A DNA stretch of 15,000 bases, from contig JABUQX010018459.1 of assembly GCA_015478945.1 (NCBI GenBank), forward strand, positions 1-15,000, written 5' to 3'. The stretch comes from Trachelipus rathkii. Lineage: Eukaryota; Arthropoda; Malacostraca; Isopoda; Trachelipodidae. Positions 8,101 to 14,976 of the stretch are shown here, piece after piece (the stretch's first letter is position 1; each line of letters starts with the position of its first letter). A program made the translations under genes and the position numbers. The notes below the pieces were generated by a model. It had not been told where the DNA came from. It did no database searches and worked only from the letters and a program-made list of their open reading frames with translations.

Positions 8101-8268
8101 TCAGAAAATCAACTCAAAAACATGAAAAGGATTTTTATGCTATATCCTCTTTGCATAAAGTGATGCAATACTTATTATATTTATTACCAAACTGGTAACT
8201 CTGGCAACTGCGTATCATTACAGAGGTGATTTTGGGCAACACTTGTATAGATTTGGCGAGCTGAGTTA

Positions 8269-8302
8269 TATATAAAGCGGCGTACTACTCGAAGGTTCAT
8301 TC
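8269..8302 (+). promoter_or_regulatory. Core promoter of the polymerase gene: TATA box and initiator
   Basis: TATATAAA at 8269-8276 is followed by TCATTC at 8297-8302, which fits the arthropod initiator consensus TCAKTY. The A of the initiator (8299) lies 30 bp downstream of the first T of the TATA box, the canonical Pol II distance. No clear DPE follows. Upstream lies a small dyad, TTACCA/TGGTAA (about 8184-8198). The promoter sits in the unique core, just inside the left arm, pointing at the polymerase. Confidence 0.6.
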
Positions 8303-8422
8303 TTAATCGTGCTCTTACGATCAACACACTTTAAGGCACATTTAGTCAGATCCTGTTGTATCATCATCCAAGTTCTTATATCTACACATGAGGATTTTTC
8401 AAATCAATACTTATTCAGCTAG
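8299..8422 (+). other. Predicted non-coding exon 1 of the polymerase gene
   Basis: Runs from the predicted start site to the donor AG|GTAAGATTTTTTTT at 8423, a strong GTAAG splice site with a following T run. It contains one ATG at 8388. If exon 1 is joined to exon 2, that ATG opens a frame of about 22 codons ending at the TGA near 8620, so it would be a short upstream ORF. The exon is inferred from signals only. Confidence 0.45.
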
Positions 8423-8589
8423 GTAAGATTTTTTTTTCTTTAATATATATATTTTCTCATTTAAAAATAACATTGTAATACATCTAACCAATAATTATTG
8501 ATACGTAAAGTAATTAAAAACATCATTAATTAAAGAATAAAGGGAAAATGATATATGCACATGTCTAAAAAAAAATTATTCTTTTCCAG
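8423..8589 (+). other. Predicted intron 1 (167 bp)
   Basis: GTAAGA donor at 8423 and TATTCTTTTCCAG acceptor ending at 8589. AT-rich, no long open frame. CTAAC near 8484 could be a branch site, although it lies far from the acceptor. Confidence 0.45.
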
Positions 8590-8667
8590 AAACGTGTTGA
8601 ATATACAACCATCCATTTGAGTAAAAAAGCATCCTACGTGACGTCATCATCGCACCCTTTAAAAATG
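8590..8667 (+). other. Predicted exon 2, ending in the start codon
   Basis: Between the acceptor at 8589 and the donor GTATGT at 8668. The last three bases are ATG (8665-8667), so splicing to 8824 puts this ATG in phase with the polymerase N-terminal frame (next residues ASPSRMNPSNKKRK). The exon also carries a perfect CRE-type palindrome, TGACGTCA, at 8639-8646. Confidence 0.5.
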
Positions 8668-8823
8668 GTATGTTGTTGTTGTTGTGTGGATAAATATATT
8701 TAATATATGTAATGAGAAATACTATGTTAAACTAATATATTACTGACATAATGGCCTAATTGTATGAAAACTTGATTTTAATTGTCTAATGTATTAAATA
8801 ATAATAATGACTATTTATTCCAG
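8668..8823 (+). other. Predicted intron 2 (156 bp)
   Basis: GTATGTTG donor at 8668 and the acceptor ACTATTTATTCCAG ending at 8823, with TCTAAT and TGAC words 20-40 bases upstream as possible branch sites. An unspliced reading could start at the ATG at 8782, but its leading residues (MSNVLNNNNDYLFQ) are encoded by intron-like AT-rich DNA including the acceptor itself. Confidence 0.5.
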
Positions 8824-9045
8824 GCTAGTCCTTCGAGAATGAATCCCTCTAATAAGAAGAGAAAGACCACTATAACAGACATAACGCACATCTCTGTAGA
8901 GAAACTTAAAAAATCAATGGAACGTCATACCTATGAAGTTAAGATTATTGACGAAAATTTTTTCCATGGACCAAGAGATCTTGAAACATCGTTTGAAATG
9001 GTTGTAAGTGAAGTCATTAATGTTGTATTACAAGACTTGGAATGA
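8824..9045 (+). CDS. Polymerase fragment 1: N-terminal tail (exon 3 start)
   Basis: The frame begins in phase with the predicted ATG of exon 2 (8665-8667). It opens with a basic, disordered stretch (MNPSNKKRK), which could serve as a nuclear localisation signal, then ITDITHISVEKLKKSMERH and a helical FEMVVSEVINVVLQDLE segment. The frame ends at the TGA at 9043. The next frame takes over at once with the conserved RMRVGINF, so a one-base slip in the GGAA at about 9039-9042 explains the stop better than a real terminus does. The N-terminal tail itself is not conserved enough for me to recognise alone. Confidence 0.65.
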   Translation, partial: ASPSRMNPSNKKRKTTITDITHISVEKLKKSMERHTYEVKIIDENFFHGPRDLETSFEMVVSEVINVVLQDLE

Positions 9046-9820
9046 TGGGGCACGCATGAGGGTCGGTATTAACTTCACTTTTGGTGATGATCAGTCACCT
9101 GACCGGAAATACTACGTAAATATCAGCTACAGGGATATACTGGACAATATTGGGGTGAAAGAGATTATGAGACGTTTGGAAGGATCATTCCAGTCCGGTG
9201 ACAAGGCATCTTTCACCAAATTCAAAGTAGTAGCGACTGTGTTCATGTTAGCAAAAGGCAAAGGCGATGACTGTAAAACCGATGCATTCGAGCCTCGAAA
9301 TCTTAGCTTCAAACATCGTTACATTAGTAAAGTTCATCTAGAGAAAGGTGCGGTAGGCTGTGCTTTCAAAGCCATCGTTTTGTTTAGGAAAATAGTTCGT
9401 GAATGTATAGAGTCCAAATGTATTCATTCATGCACAATTGAGAAAGAGGCAGAAGCATTAGCTAAAAAATGTGGTATGGAATATGCAGATTCTTTCATAG
9501 TAACTGATTTTGAAAAAATCGAGAATATCGAAAAATGCCGTATAGTCGTATTCGGTCCTGAAGGTAATGGAGTAAAAATACTTTATAATCCATCTAACGA
9601 GAACAGAAATGATCCTTTATACATTATAGGCCATGATGGAGTAAATCATTACTATGCTATAAAAGAAGATAAGTTAAAGTTATGTTTTGAGAATACCAAA
9701 AAACACAGGGCATATATGAATGGTATCTTTTGCACATATTGCTATACTTTCAACAGTAATAATATAGCACATAAATTAGATTGTGGACATTATGGATGTA
9801 GACAGTGCCTATACGAATAA
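9046..9820 (+). CDS. Polymerase fragment 2: Polinton-type N-terminal domain and first zinc finger
   Basis: The frame is formally open from 9008, but residues before about 9046 are probably out of frame. Visible family features are RMRVGINF, the FQSGD segment matching the conserved QS position, a short GKGDD turn, the YISKV segment, GCAFKAIVLFRKIV (the family's C-x-x-(R/K)-A-I-V helix), ADSFIVTDFEKIE, and ILYNPSNEN...HYYAI, which matches the family's HYH/HYY strand. It closes with C-x2-C...H-x3-C-x-H-x2-C-x2-C (C242 to C267 of the 270-residue frame), a Zn-binding finger. The stop at 9818-9820 falls inside the finger region, so it is probably another frame slip. This domain precedes the exonuclease in Polinton and adintovirus polymerases. 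Confidence 0.8.
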
Positions 9821-10080
9821 GTGTCCAGGCTCTTTGATTCAGATGGTAAATTCCATAATGTCGCGAATGTAATGTGAAATGTTTATAATGCATTCTGTTT
9901 TTAAAAAAACATAAGAAATAATAATACGTGCAAGAAAATTTTAAGATTTGCAAACTCTGCTTGTGCAAATAATGCTGATCGTTACGGTTAATTCCCAACA
10001 CGAATTGCACAAAGTTATTGCAAAACATGCAGTAACATTAATATGAAGCTAAAGAAGACGAATATCATATATGCACATGA
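9821..10080 (+). pseudogene. Degraded linker and second Cys-rich region of the polymerase
   Basis: No frame stays open, but short coding-like pieces appear in turn: LFDSDGKFHNVANV in one frame, then NTCKKILRF, then SACANNADRYG. Cys, His and Lys residues are frequent (CNVK-, CKK-, CKTC-like). This is where Polinton-type polymerases have a second set of zinc-binding motifs before the exonuclease. At least two or three indels would be needed, and the A/T homopolymers at about 9897-9907 are candidates. Confidence 0.5.
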
Positions 10081-10854
10081 AAAAGAAAATTAAAAAGAAA
10101 AGATACTGATCCGGTGGTTTATACATGTTACTATGATATCGAGACATACCAGGAAGATAAAGGATATGATGATAAAGGAAGAAGAATAATAGAATTGCGT
10201 CCTTATTTACTGGTATGCCAGATGATATGCGAAATGTGTACAGATAAGGAAGGTGAACAGGTATGCTCACATTGTGGTTCAAGAACAAGAACATTTAAAT
10301 TAGAGACCGAAAAAACGCCTGTAAATCAATTTATAGACTTCCTGATGGAGTTTTCAGAGAAAAATCCTAAGTCAAAAGTACTTGTTGCTGCACATAATGG
10401 TGGAAAATTTGATCATCAGTTCGTATATGCATCATTACTGACCCACCCGAGTTCAGATTCTATCAGCAGAAACCCTTTAAAAAGAGGTAATAAAATAATT
10501 TCAATGGGATCGAATGGAAATATACACTTCAGGGATACGTTGCTTTTCACACCATGTGCATTGAAAAGCTTGCCTAAATGCATTGGTGTCAGTGAAAAAG
10601 ACAATTTCAAGGGTTTCTTTCCCTATACATTTTTAAATGAAGATACATTGAATTATAAAGGACCTATTCCTGATAAGAAATTCTTTGAAATAGATAAAAT
10701 GTCAACAGATGAAAAGCTAGAATTTGAAGAGTACTATAATAAGTTTATAGGCAAAGAATACAATATTTTTGAAGAATGTGAAAAGTACTGTGTACAAGAT
10801 GTTAATATACTAAGAAAATATGTTTTGAAGAAGTTTTATGAGGTACTTCATTAA
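10081..10854 (+). CDS. Polymerase fragment 3: 3'-5' exonuclease domain
   Basis: Open from just after a TGA at 10078. The proofreading exonuclease motifs are all present. ExoI is YYDIET (D and E are residues 8 and 10 counting the GTG at 10114 as 1). ExoII is AHNGGKFDHQF (N95, D100). ExoIII is YCVQDVNIL (Y225, D229). Between ExoI and ExoII lies a zinc-ribbon-like C-x2-C-x8-C-x2-C (C39, C42, C51, C54), and FKGFFPYTF and YKGPIPD match the family's KGyFP and GplP segments. All catalytic carboxylates are kept, so this piece shows no sign of inactivation. The end is a TAA followed by coding-like sequence in another frame. Confidence 0.88.
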   Translation, partial: KRKLKRKDTDPVVYTCYYDIETYQEDKGYDDKGRRIIELRPYLLVCQMICEMCTDKEGEQVCSHCGSRTRTFKLETEKTPVNQFIDFLMEFSEKNPKSKVLVAAHNGGKFDHQFVYASLLTHPSSDSISRNPLKRGNKIISMGSNGNIHFRDTLLFTPCALKSLPKCIGVSEKDNFKGFFPYTFLNEDTLNYKGPIPDKKFFEIDKMSTDEKLEFEEYYNKFIGKEYNIFEECEKYCVQDVNILRKYVLKKFYEVLH

Positions 10855-11407
10855 AGAATTTGATATAGATTGTTAGATAACAACAACAACAATTGGCATC
10901 TTTTATGCTTTACACTTTATAAAAATGTGTTTATGCTGAGGAAAAATCACTATTCTGTCGAGAGAACCTAAACTTTCACCTATGAAGCGCAATTCGCTGG
11001 CTCTTGTCATCAAGAAAATTGAACAATATAGAAATAAGGCATGCTCGTACGGTGGAGAGAAAGGGTTCAAAATTAAGAACAAGTGGCTTTACCCTGACGG
11101 GTTTGGTTATGTAAAAGGAGTGAAAACTGCGTTCCTATACCATGGTTGTGCATGGCATGGACATAAAGACTGTAATAAAGGAAAAGGCATGCTGCATGGC
11201 GTATCGGCTGTTGACCGCTACAATCTCACCATGAAACAAGAAGATAGGTATAAAGAAGCAGGGTTTAATGTAGTACGTGTGTGGGAATGTGAATGGAAGG
11301 TTCAAAAGACCCAAATCATTCAAGATCCTGATCATACCGATGAAAACATAAGCATTAGTGACTATATTCAACGTCTTAGCAATGATGTTTGTTACACCAA
11401 CTCATAA
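10855..11407 (+). CDS. Polymerase fragment 4: linker and Vsr-like nuclease insert
   Basis: The frame carries KEFDID at its start, a TAG at 10874, a TGA at 10937, and is open from 10940 to 11407. From residue 39 (counting from the ATG at 10982) it reads PDGFGYVKG, then FLYHGCAWHGHKDC (H54, C56, H59, H61, C64) and, 37 residues on, RVWECEW. HGC-x-WHG...WECEW is the Vsr/PD-(D/E)XK-like module commonly inserted between exonuclease and polymerase in Polinton and adintovirus enzymes. The position just before the HGC, which is usually acidic, is non-acidic here (AFLYHGC). Loss of nuclease activity is therefore possible, but so is a local frame error. Nothing else is known to carry both parts, so membership of the polymerase is secure. 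Confidence 0.8.
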
Positions 11408-11692
11408 AGACAATTCATTGTTTTGGAGGCCGCACTGAACATTTCGTACATTAACTACCCTCCAACTCAAGGCACGAAGATCATGTATTTAGACTATACA
11501 TCGCTTTATCCTTATGTTCAGAAAACGAATGAAGTACCTTGTGGCCCCTGAAAAAACTAATTGCTGATAAAGTTGCTGACATTGAATCATTTAAGAATGG
11601 TATCATGATAAATATTTCGGTACAGCTTACATTAAGATTCTTCCTCCTCAAGACTTATACATCCCCGTCTCGCTAAACGAGCCAAAAATAAA
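11408..11692 (+). pseudogene. Polymerase fragment 5: GGRTE segment, motif A and LPP segment, several frame breaks
   Basis: CFGGRTEHF lies in one frame (about 11419-11445), matching the GGRT segment that precedes motif A. MYLDYTSLYPYVQKTNEVP lies in a second frame (11483-11539), which is motif A (D-x2-SLYP) and holds the first metal-binding aspartate. That frame ends at a TGA at 11549, and YFGTAYIKILPP with DLYIPV lies in a third frame (11613-11663), matching the YFG...K(V/I)LPP...L(Y/H)xPV segment of the family. Each switch needs only one or two bases. Poly(A) at 11551-11556 is a likely slip site. Confidence 0.82.
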
Positions 11693-12199
11693 TTAATATT
11701 TCCACTTTGTGCAAAATGTGTTGAAGAAAATTGTGCGAAATGCAATCATGATAAGAATGAACGTGCTATTGAAGGTGTATCCACAACACCTGAAATTCAG
11801 TTAGCATTAGAGATGGGGTACGAAATAATTTAAAGTTTTGAAGTTTGGTCGTTTAAAGAGAAGGAGTTTTTATTTGAAGGATATGTGAACCATTTTTTAA
11901 AAATAAAAACAGAGGCATCAGGACCACCAAATAATATTCACGAAGACGATCCTGATTTCGAGGAAAAACTTAAAGAGTTTGTCCGTCTTTTCAGAGAAAA
12001 GGAAGGTGTCGAACTTGATATTAAAAATATCAAGAAAAATCCAGGGATGCGTTTCAAAATTATGCCTCAATTCTCTTTGGGAAAAATTTGCACAAAATAC
12101 GCCTACAAGAGGCCCGATGTAGTATGTACAGTGATAACCAAGTATGGAATAATAATAATGCACAATGAAGTCACTACTCGATATTCAATCGGCCTGTAA
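11693..12199 (+). pseudogene. Polymerase fragment 6: Cys-rich palm insert to motif B
   Basis: One frame runs from 11693 to 12199 with a single in-frame TAA at 11831. It has LIFPLCAKC...CAKCNHDKNERAIEG (C-x2-C-x4-C-x2-C), then TTPEIQLALEMGYEII, the stop, SFEVWSFKEKEF and KIKTEASGPP, all landmarks of the family's palm domain. After KNPGMRF this frame departs from the family. At 12057-12080 the +1 frame reads KLCLNSLW, the real motif B (K-x3-NS-x-W/Y). A slip at about 12050-12056 (CGTTTCAAAATT) therefore lies just before motif B. Confidence 0.8.
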
Positions 12200-12992
12200 A
12201 TATTGTTGTATACAGTTGTCAAAAAATGCACTAGCCGAACGCATGTCAACTGCTACAATTTCTATCGCATCGTTTACGACTGCATATGCACGTATAAAAT
12301 TATACGAACTACTTAACAAAGTCCAACAAAGGGCATTGTACTGCGATACAGACTCTTGTATTTTTGTCACTGGAGAAAACGATGAAGTTATTGAAACAGG
12401 AAACTTTTTAGGTGAACTAACAGATGAAATAGCAGAATACGGTTCTGAGGCATACGCTGATTCCTTTGTGTGTACTGGACCTAAGTCTTATGCTGTTAGA
12501 ATAAGAACTGCAGATGGAAATATAAAATATATTGTAAAAGCCAAAGGTCTTACAATCAATAAAGATACAAAGGATACTATTAATTTTGAAAAATTGTTAA
12601 AGTTAACGTATGATCGTTGCTCTGAAAATAGTATAGGTCACGATGAGTCATTGTACAATGATATCAAAAACCATGATGTTACAGTGAAGGCAATGAATGA
12701 AATACAATTTGATAATGTTGATAAAGATGATGTACGAGACGATGACCTGCCTCATAAAAAGGCTGCTAAAATAGATGAGTCACAGAATCCTAATGCTAAT
12801 TTACACGGAAGTAACAGAGGAGGGTTATGTTACAGTGTGTCTAATATAACTTTTCAGCCTGGGAAATATGGAGGTGTCAGTATTGTTGCTGGTAATAAAC
12901 TGGTCCAGCACACAACCGACAAGCGAATCTTTATTAAAAATTCATGTCGCACCGCATCATATGGTTATAAGGGTACATTAATTTCCATTTAA
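12165..12992 (+). CDS. Polymerase fragment 7: motif C and C-terminal palm/thumb
   Basis: The family match starts near residue 21, with ATISIASFTTAYARIKLYE leading to RALYCDTDSCIFV, which is motif C; both catalytic aspartates (D61, D63) are present. Downstream come GPKSYAV and VKAKGL (K-x-K-G, the DNA/dNTP-contacting motif), a variable acidic stretch around DNVDKDDVRDDDLPHKKAAK, and near the end TTDKRIFIKN with SYGYKG, matching the family's C-terminal DKR...PyGY. The stop at 12990-12992 is the natural gene end, because polyadenylation signals follow within 70 bases. The first 20 residues are probably out of frame. Confidence 0.88.
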   Translation: MKSLLDIQSACKYCCIQLSKNALAERMSTATISIASFTTAYARIKLYELLNKVQQRALYCDTDSCIFVTGENDEVIETGNFLGELTDEIAEYGSEAYADSFVCTGPKSYAVRIRTADGNIKYIVKAKGLTINKDTKDTINFEKLLKLTYDRCSENSIGHDESLYNDIKNHDVTVKAMNEIQFDNVDKDDVRDDDLPHKKAAKIDESQNPNANLHGSNRGGLCYSVSNITFQPGKYGGVSIVAGNKLVQHTTDKRIFIKNSCRTASYGYKGTLISI

Positions 12993-13059
12993 TATATTAT
13001 AAATATTTATCTATGTCTAATGTATAATGTTTAATGTTTTTCCATGTACAAATATTCTG

Positions 13060-13086
13060 AATAAATAATAAAATGTAGATAATAAA
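13060..13086 (+). terminator. Polyadenylation signal cluster of the polymerase gene
   Basis: AATAAA at 13060-13065, 13067-13072 and 13081-13086, starting 68 bp after the stop codon and just before the right arm at 13106. Placement on the plus strand after the gene supports a Pol II transcript that ends inside the unique core. Confidence 0.65.
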
Positions 13087-13204
13087 GTTATTTTTATTAA
13101 CCTTTCATAAAATCCTTTTCATGTTTCGAGTTGATTTTTCTGAGGGGGCGGGAAGCAAAAAGAGATAAGCCTAAAAAATATTTCAGGTGTTACTATTGGT
13201 AATG

Positions 13205-13212
13205 TTTTGTGT

Positions 13213-13248
<36 letters not shown>

Positions 13249-13265
13249 TGGTTGTGTGTGTGTGT
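13205..13265 (+). repeat. (GT)n microsatellite in right arm
   Basis: GT dinucleotides with a GGTGGTTG break. Partner of the (CA)n tract at 7980-8040. Confidence 0.93.
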
Positions 13266-13379
13266 CATTTATTCTTAGTTCATTACATCAAGTTAAGGTC
13301 ACCATGTTAATTTAAAATTAGCATTGATATGTTTAGAGACATGCTTTTGAAAACAAGTGGTGAATAGTTACGTTTTTGC

Positions 13380-13745
13380 ATGTAAATGTTAGTTACTTAC
13401 TGTTTGCAAGTATGGACCTTGTAAGAATCAGTTTTTTTTTTCGGGCTTAAGTGCGTCTCGTTTCGACATTGTACAAATTATTTTCTGAGGAAACCCAGAC
13501 TCTACAGAGGAAGAGAAGGCATTACGTTAAAAGTAATATTCCGCGTTGATCAGTATGCTAATTAACCAATGTTGTGATAACTTTTTGTTAATGCTACTGT
13601 GTCCAGTATACGATTAACGTTAATATGGTAGATGTATGCTTCAAAAAGTAAGAATAGGCTACGTTTTGCATGTTACTGTTAGTTTTTTTACTGGTGTTAA
13701 GTGTGGAACTTTGTTAATGTTATCAGTTTATTTCATAGTGTTAAG
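13380..13745 (-). repeat. Diverged tandem duplication inside right arm
   Basis: GCATGTAAATGTTAGTTACT at 13379 and GCATGTTACTGTTAGTTTTT at 13668 each lead into GG(A/A)C-(C/T)TTG-TAA...ATCAG. They are the mirror images of the two units at 7430-7640 and 7725-7930. Confidence 0.7.
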
Positions 13746-14059
13746 TTGTCAGGTTTGTTTTGTCACCATTATTTTTCTAGTTGCAGATGATGTCATGCTA
13801 GCTTTATATATGTGAAAACTTTTGTTACGTCGCTATATTTCATGATCAGTGTATAAAAAACTTGATTTTATGTTATGTTTCTCCAAAATGATACTCGAAA
13901 TGTGACTTTGAATCAATAATCAATAGATTAATATAGGTCACAGAATGGTGGAAGGTGGGGTGGGTGATTTGATTTACTGATTACTGATTTAGGTTATGTA
14001 AAAAAGTAAATTTTTTTATGTTTATTTTCATGAAAAGTATAAATAATTTAGAAAAGTTC

Positions 14060-14470
14060 TATTTTTAAACGAAATAAAAAATAAAAAAATAAAAAAAAAA
14101 AAAAAAAAATAAAAAATAAAAAAATAAAAAAAATAAACACAAAGTATAGTTGAAAAAATTAAACTTATATAAAAAATTAAACACAAGTATAAATCTAAAA
14201 TAAAAACTTATATAAAAAAATAAAGTTAAGAAAATTAAAAAATTAAAAAGTAAAAATAAAAAGTAACAAATTTAAATGCTAAAGAAAATTTTCAAAAAAA
14301 AAAAAAAAAAAAAAAATTAAGTTAGAAAAGAAAATTTAAATAAAATAAAAAAATAAAAATGAAAAAATAAAAATGATAAATAAAAAATAAAAAATAAAAA
14401 TAAGTTAGAATAAAATAATAAAAGTTTCTTAATAAATAATAAATTAAAATAATAAATTAACACAATGTTA
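14060..14470 (+). repeat. A-rich low-complexity block of right arm
   Basis: AAATAAAAAATAAA-type repeats with poly(A) runs at about 14087-14109 and 14295-14316. ACACAAAGTATA and ACACAAGTATAAATCTAAAA mirror the T-rich block of the left arm. No gene. Confidence 0.8.
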
Positions 14471-14729
14471 ATGTACAAATAACATTTTAAATCAGAGTAG
14501 ATTTTCTTTGGTAGATTATTAACTTAGAAAAAAAATTATATTAGTTTCGTGATTATAAAAAGAAAATGAGATTTGGAAAATACGAAATGTTAGCCTTCAC
14601 GTTTAGAAATAAAGTTATTTTGCAGAGCAATGATATACGACATGTTAACATGTTAGAGAACAGAAGCAGTTATGCAAACAGTAATGATCTTGTATTATTA
14701 AATGAACGAATATTACTATGTCGGAAATC

Positions 14730-14751
14730 GCACCGGCTCCAGCACCGGTGC
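14730..14751. repeat. GC-rich hairpin in right arm
   Basis: GCACCGG/CCGGTGC with loop CTCCAGCA. The stem equals that at 6500-6520 while the loop differs, so the stem outlasted local drift. Confidence 0.8.
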
Positions 14752-14759
14752 GGCTGTCA

Positions 14760-14892
14760 ACTCATACTTCTCCGACTCCTCTCCTTCTCATTCTTCTTCC
14801 TTCCTCCTTTCTCCTTTCTCTTTCTCTCCTTTCTCTTCTTTTTCTTCTCTGTTTTGCATTCCACTGCATGCACTTTCTTTCTTTTTTTTCCA
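14760..14892 (+). repeat. Polypyrimidine tract in right arm
   Basis: Near-continuous C/T (CTCCTCTCCTTCTCATTCTT-type), broken by TGCATTCCACTGCATGCA. Partner of the polypurine tract at 6361-6475. Confidence 0.85.
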
Positions 14893-14929
14893 ACTGGGAC
14901 CCTCGATGGGGTCCCGGACTCGAAACGAA

Positions 14930-14976
14930 TCCAACTCCGACTCCGTCTCCGAATCGACTCCGACTCCGACTCCGTT
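14930..14976 (+). repeat. (GACTCC)n hexamer tract in right arm
   Basis: Imperfect tandem GACTCC/GTCTCC, mirroring 6267-6330. Just inside it, GGGACC...GGGGTCCC (14896-14914) repeats a short dyad seen at 6342-6358 in the left arm. Confidence 0.85.

Larger units (their letters stand above)
6250..8139 (+). repeat. Left terminal inverted repeat (at least 1.9 kb)
   Basis: The reverse complement matches 13106-15000 throughout. The inner edge is CATGAAAAGGATTTTTATG (about 8121-8139) against CATAAAATCCTTTTCATG (13106-13123). Further anchors are the (CA)n tract against (GT)n; TCACATTTCGAGTA (7352-7365) against TACTCGAAATGTGA (about 13892-13905); CAGTAATGATCTTGTATTAT in the right arm against its complement at about 6550-6569; and the purine-rich outer part (6361-6475) against 14760-14892. 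The last recognisable match is GGAGAAAGG (6259-6267) against CCTTTCTC (about 14987-14994), where the window ends. The repeat may therefore extend further left, perhaps into the hairpin region. Confidence 0.88.
8665..12992 (+). pseudogene. polB: Protein-primed family B DNA polymerase (Polinton/adintovirus type), frame-broken
   Basis: This locus encodes an element-borne replicative DNA polymerase that would copy linear DNA from a terminal protein primer. Signature segments appear in the expected order: Polinton-type N-terminal domain (9046-9820); Cys/His finger (about 9731-9820 and on); ExoI DIE, ExoII N-x3-FD and ExoIII Y-x3-D (10135-10800); Vsr-like insert (about 11095-11300); GGRTE (11425-11439); motif A DYTSLYP (11492-11512); LPP and IPV segment (11613-11690); Cys-rich segment (about 11708-11740); motif B KLxLNS (12057-12074, shifted frame); motif C DTDS (12345-12356); KAKG (12537-12548); and TDKR near the C terminus. 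The span, about 1,400 codons, fits the family. About ten frameshifts and at least three in-frame stops break it. They mean either decay or indel errors in the assembly. The family is certain; intactness is not. Confidence 0.92.

Noticed and set aside
9821..10113. An intron explaining the gap between polymerase fragments 2 and 3
   Set aside because: No good GT donor and AG acceptor pair borders the gap, and coding-like pieces appear within it in several frames.
9127..12370. Minus-strand frames inside the polymerase region
   Set aside because: They lie opposite strong polymerase motifs, lack domains, and are complementary-strand by-products.
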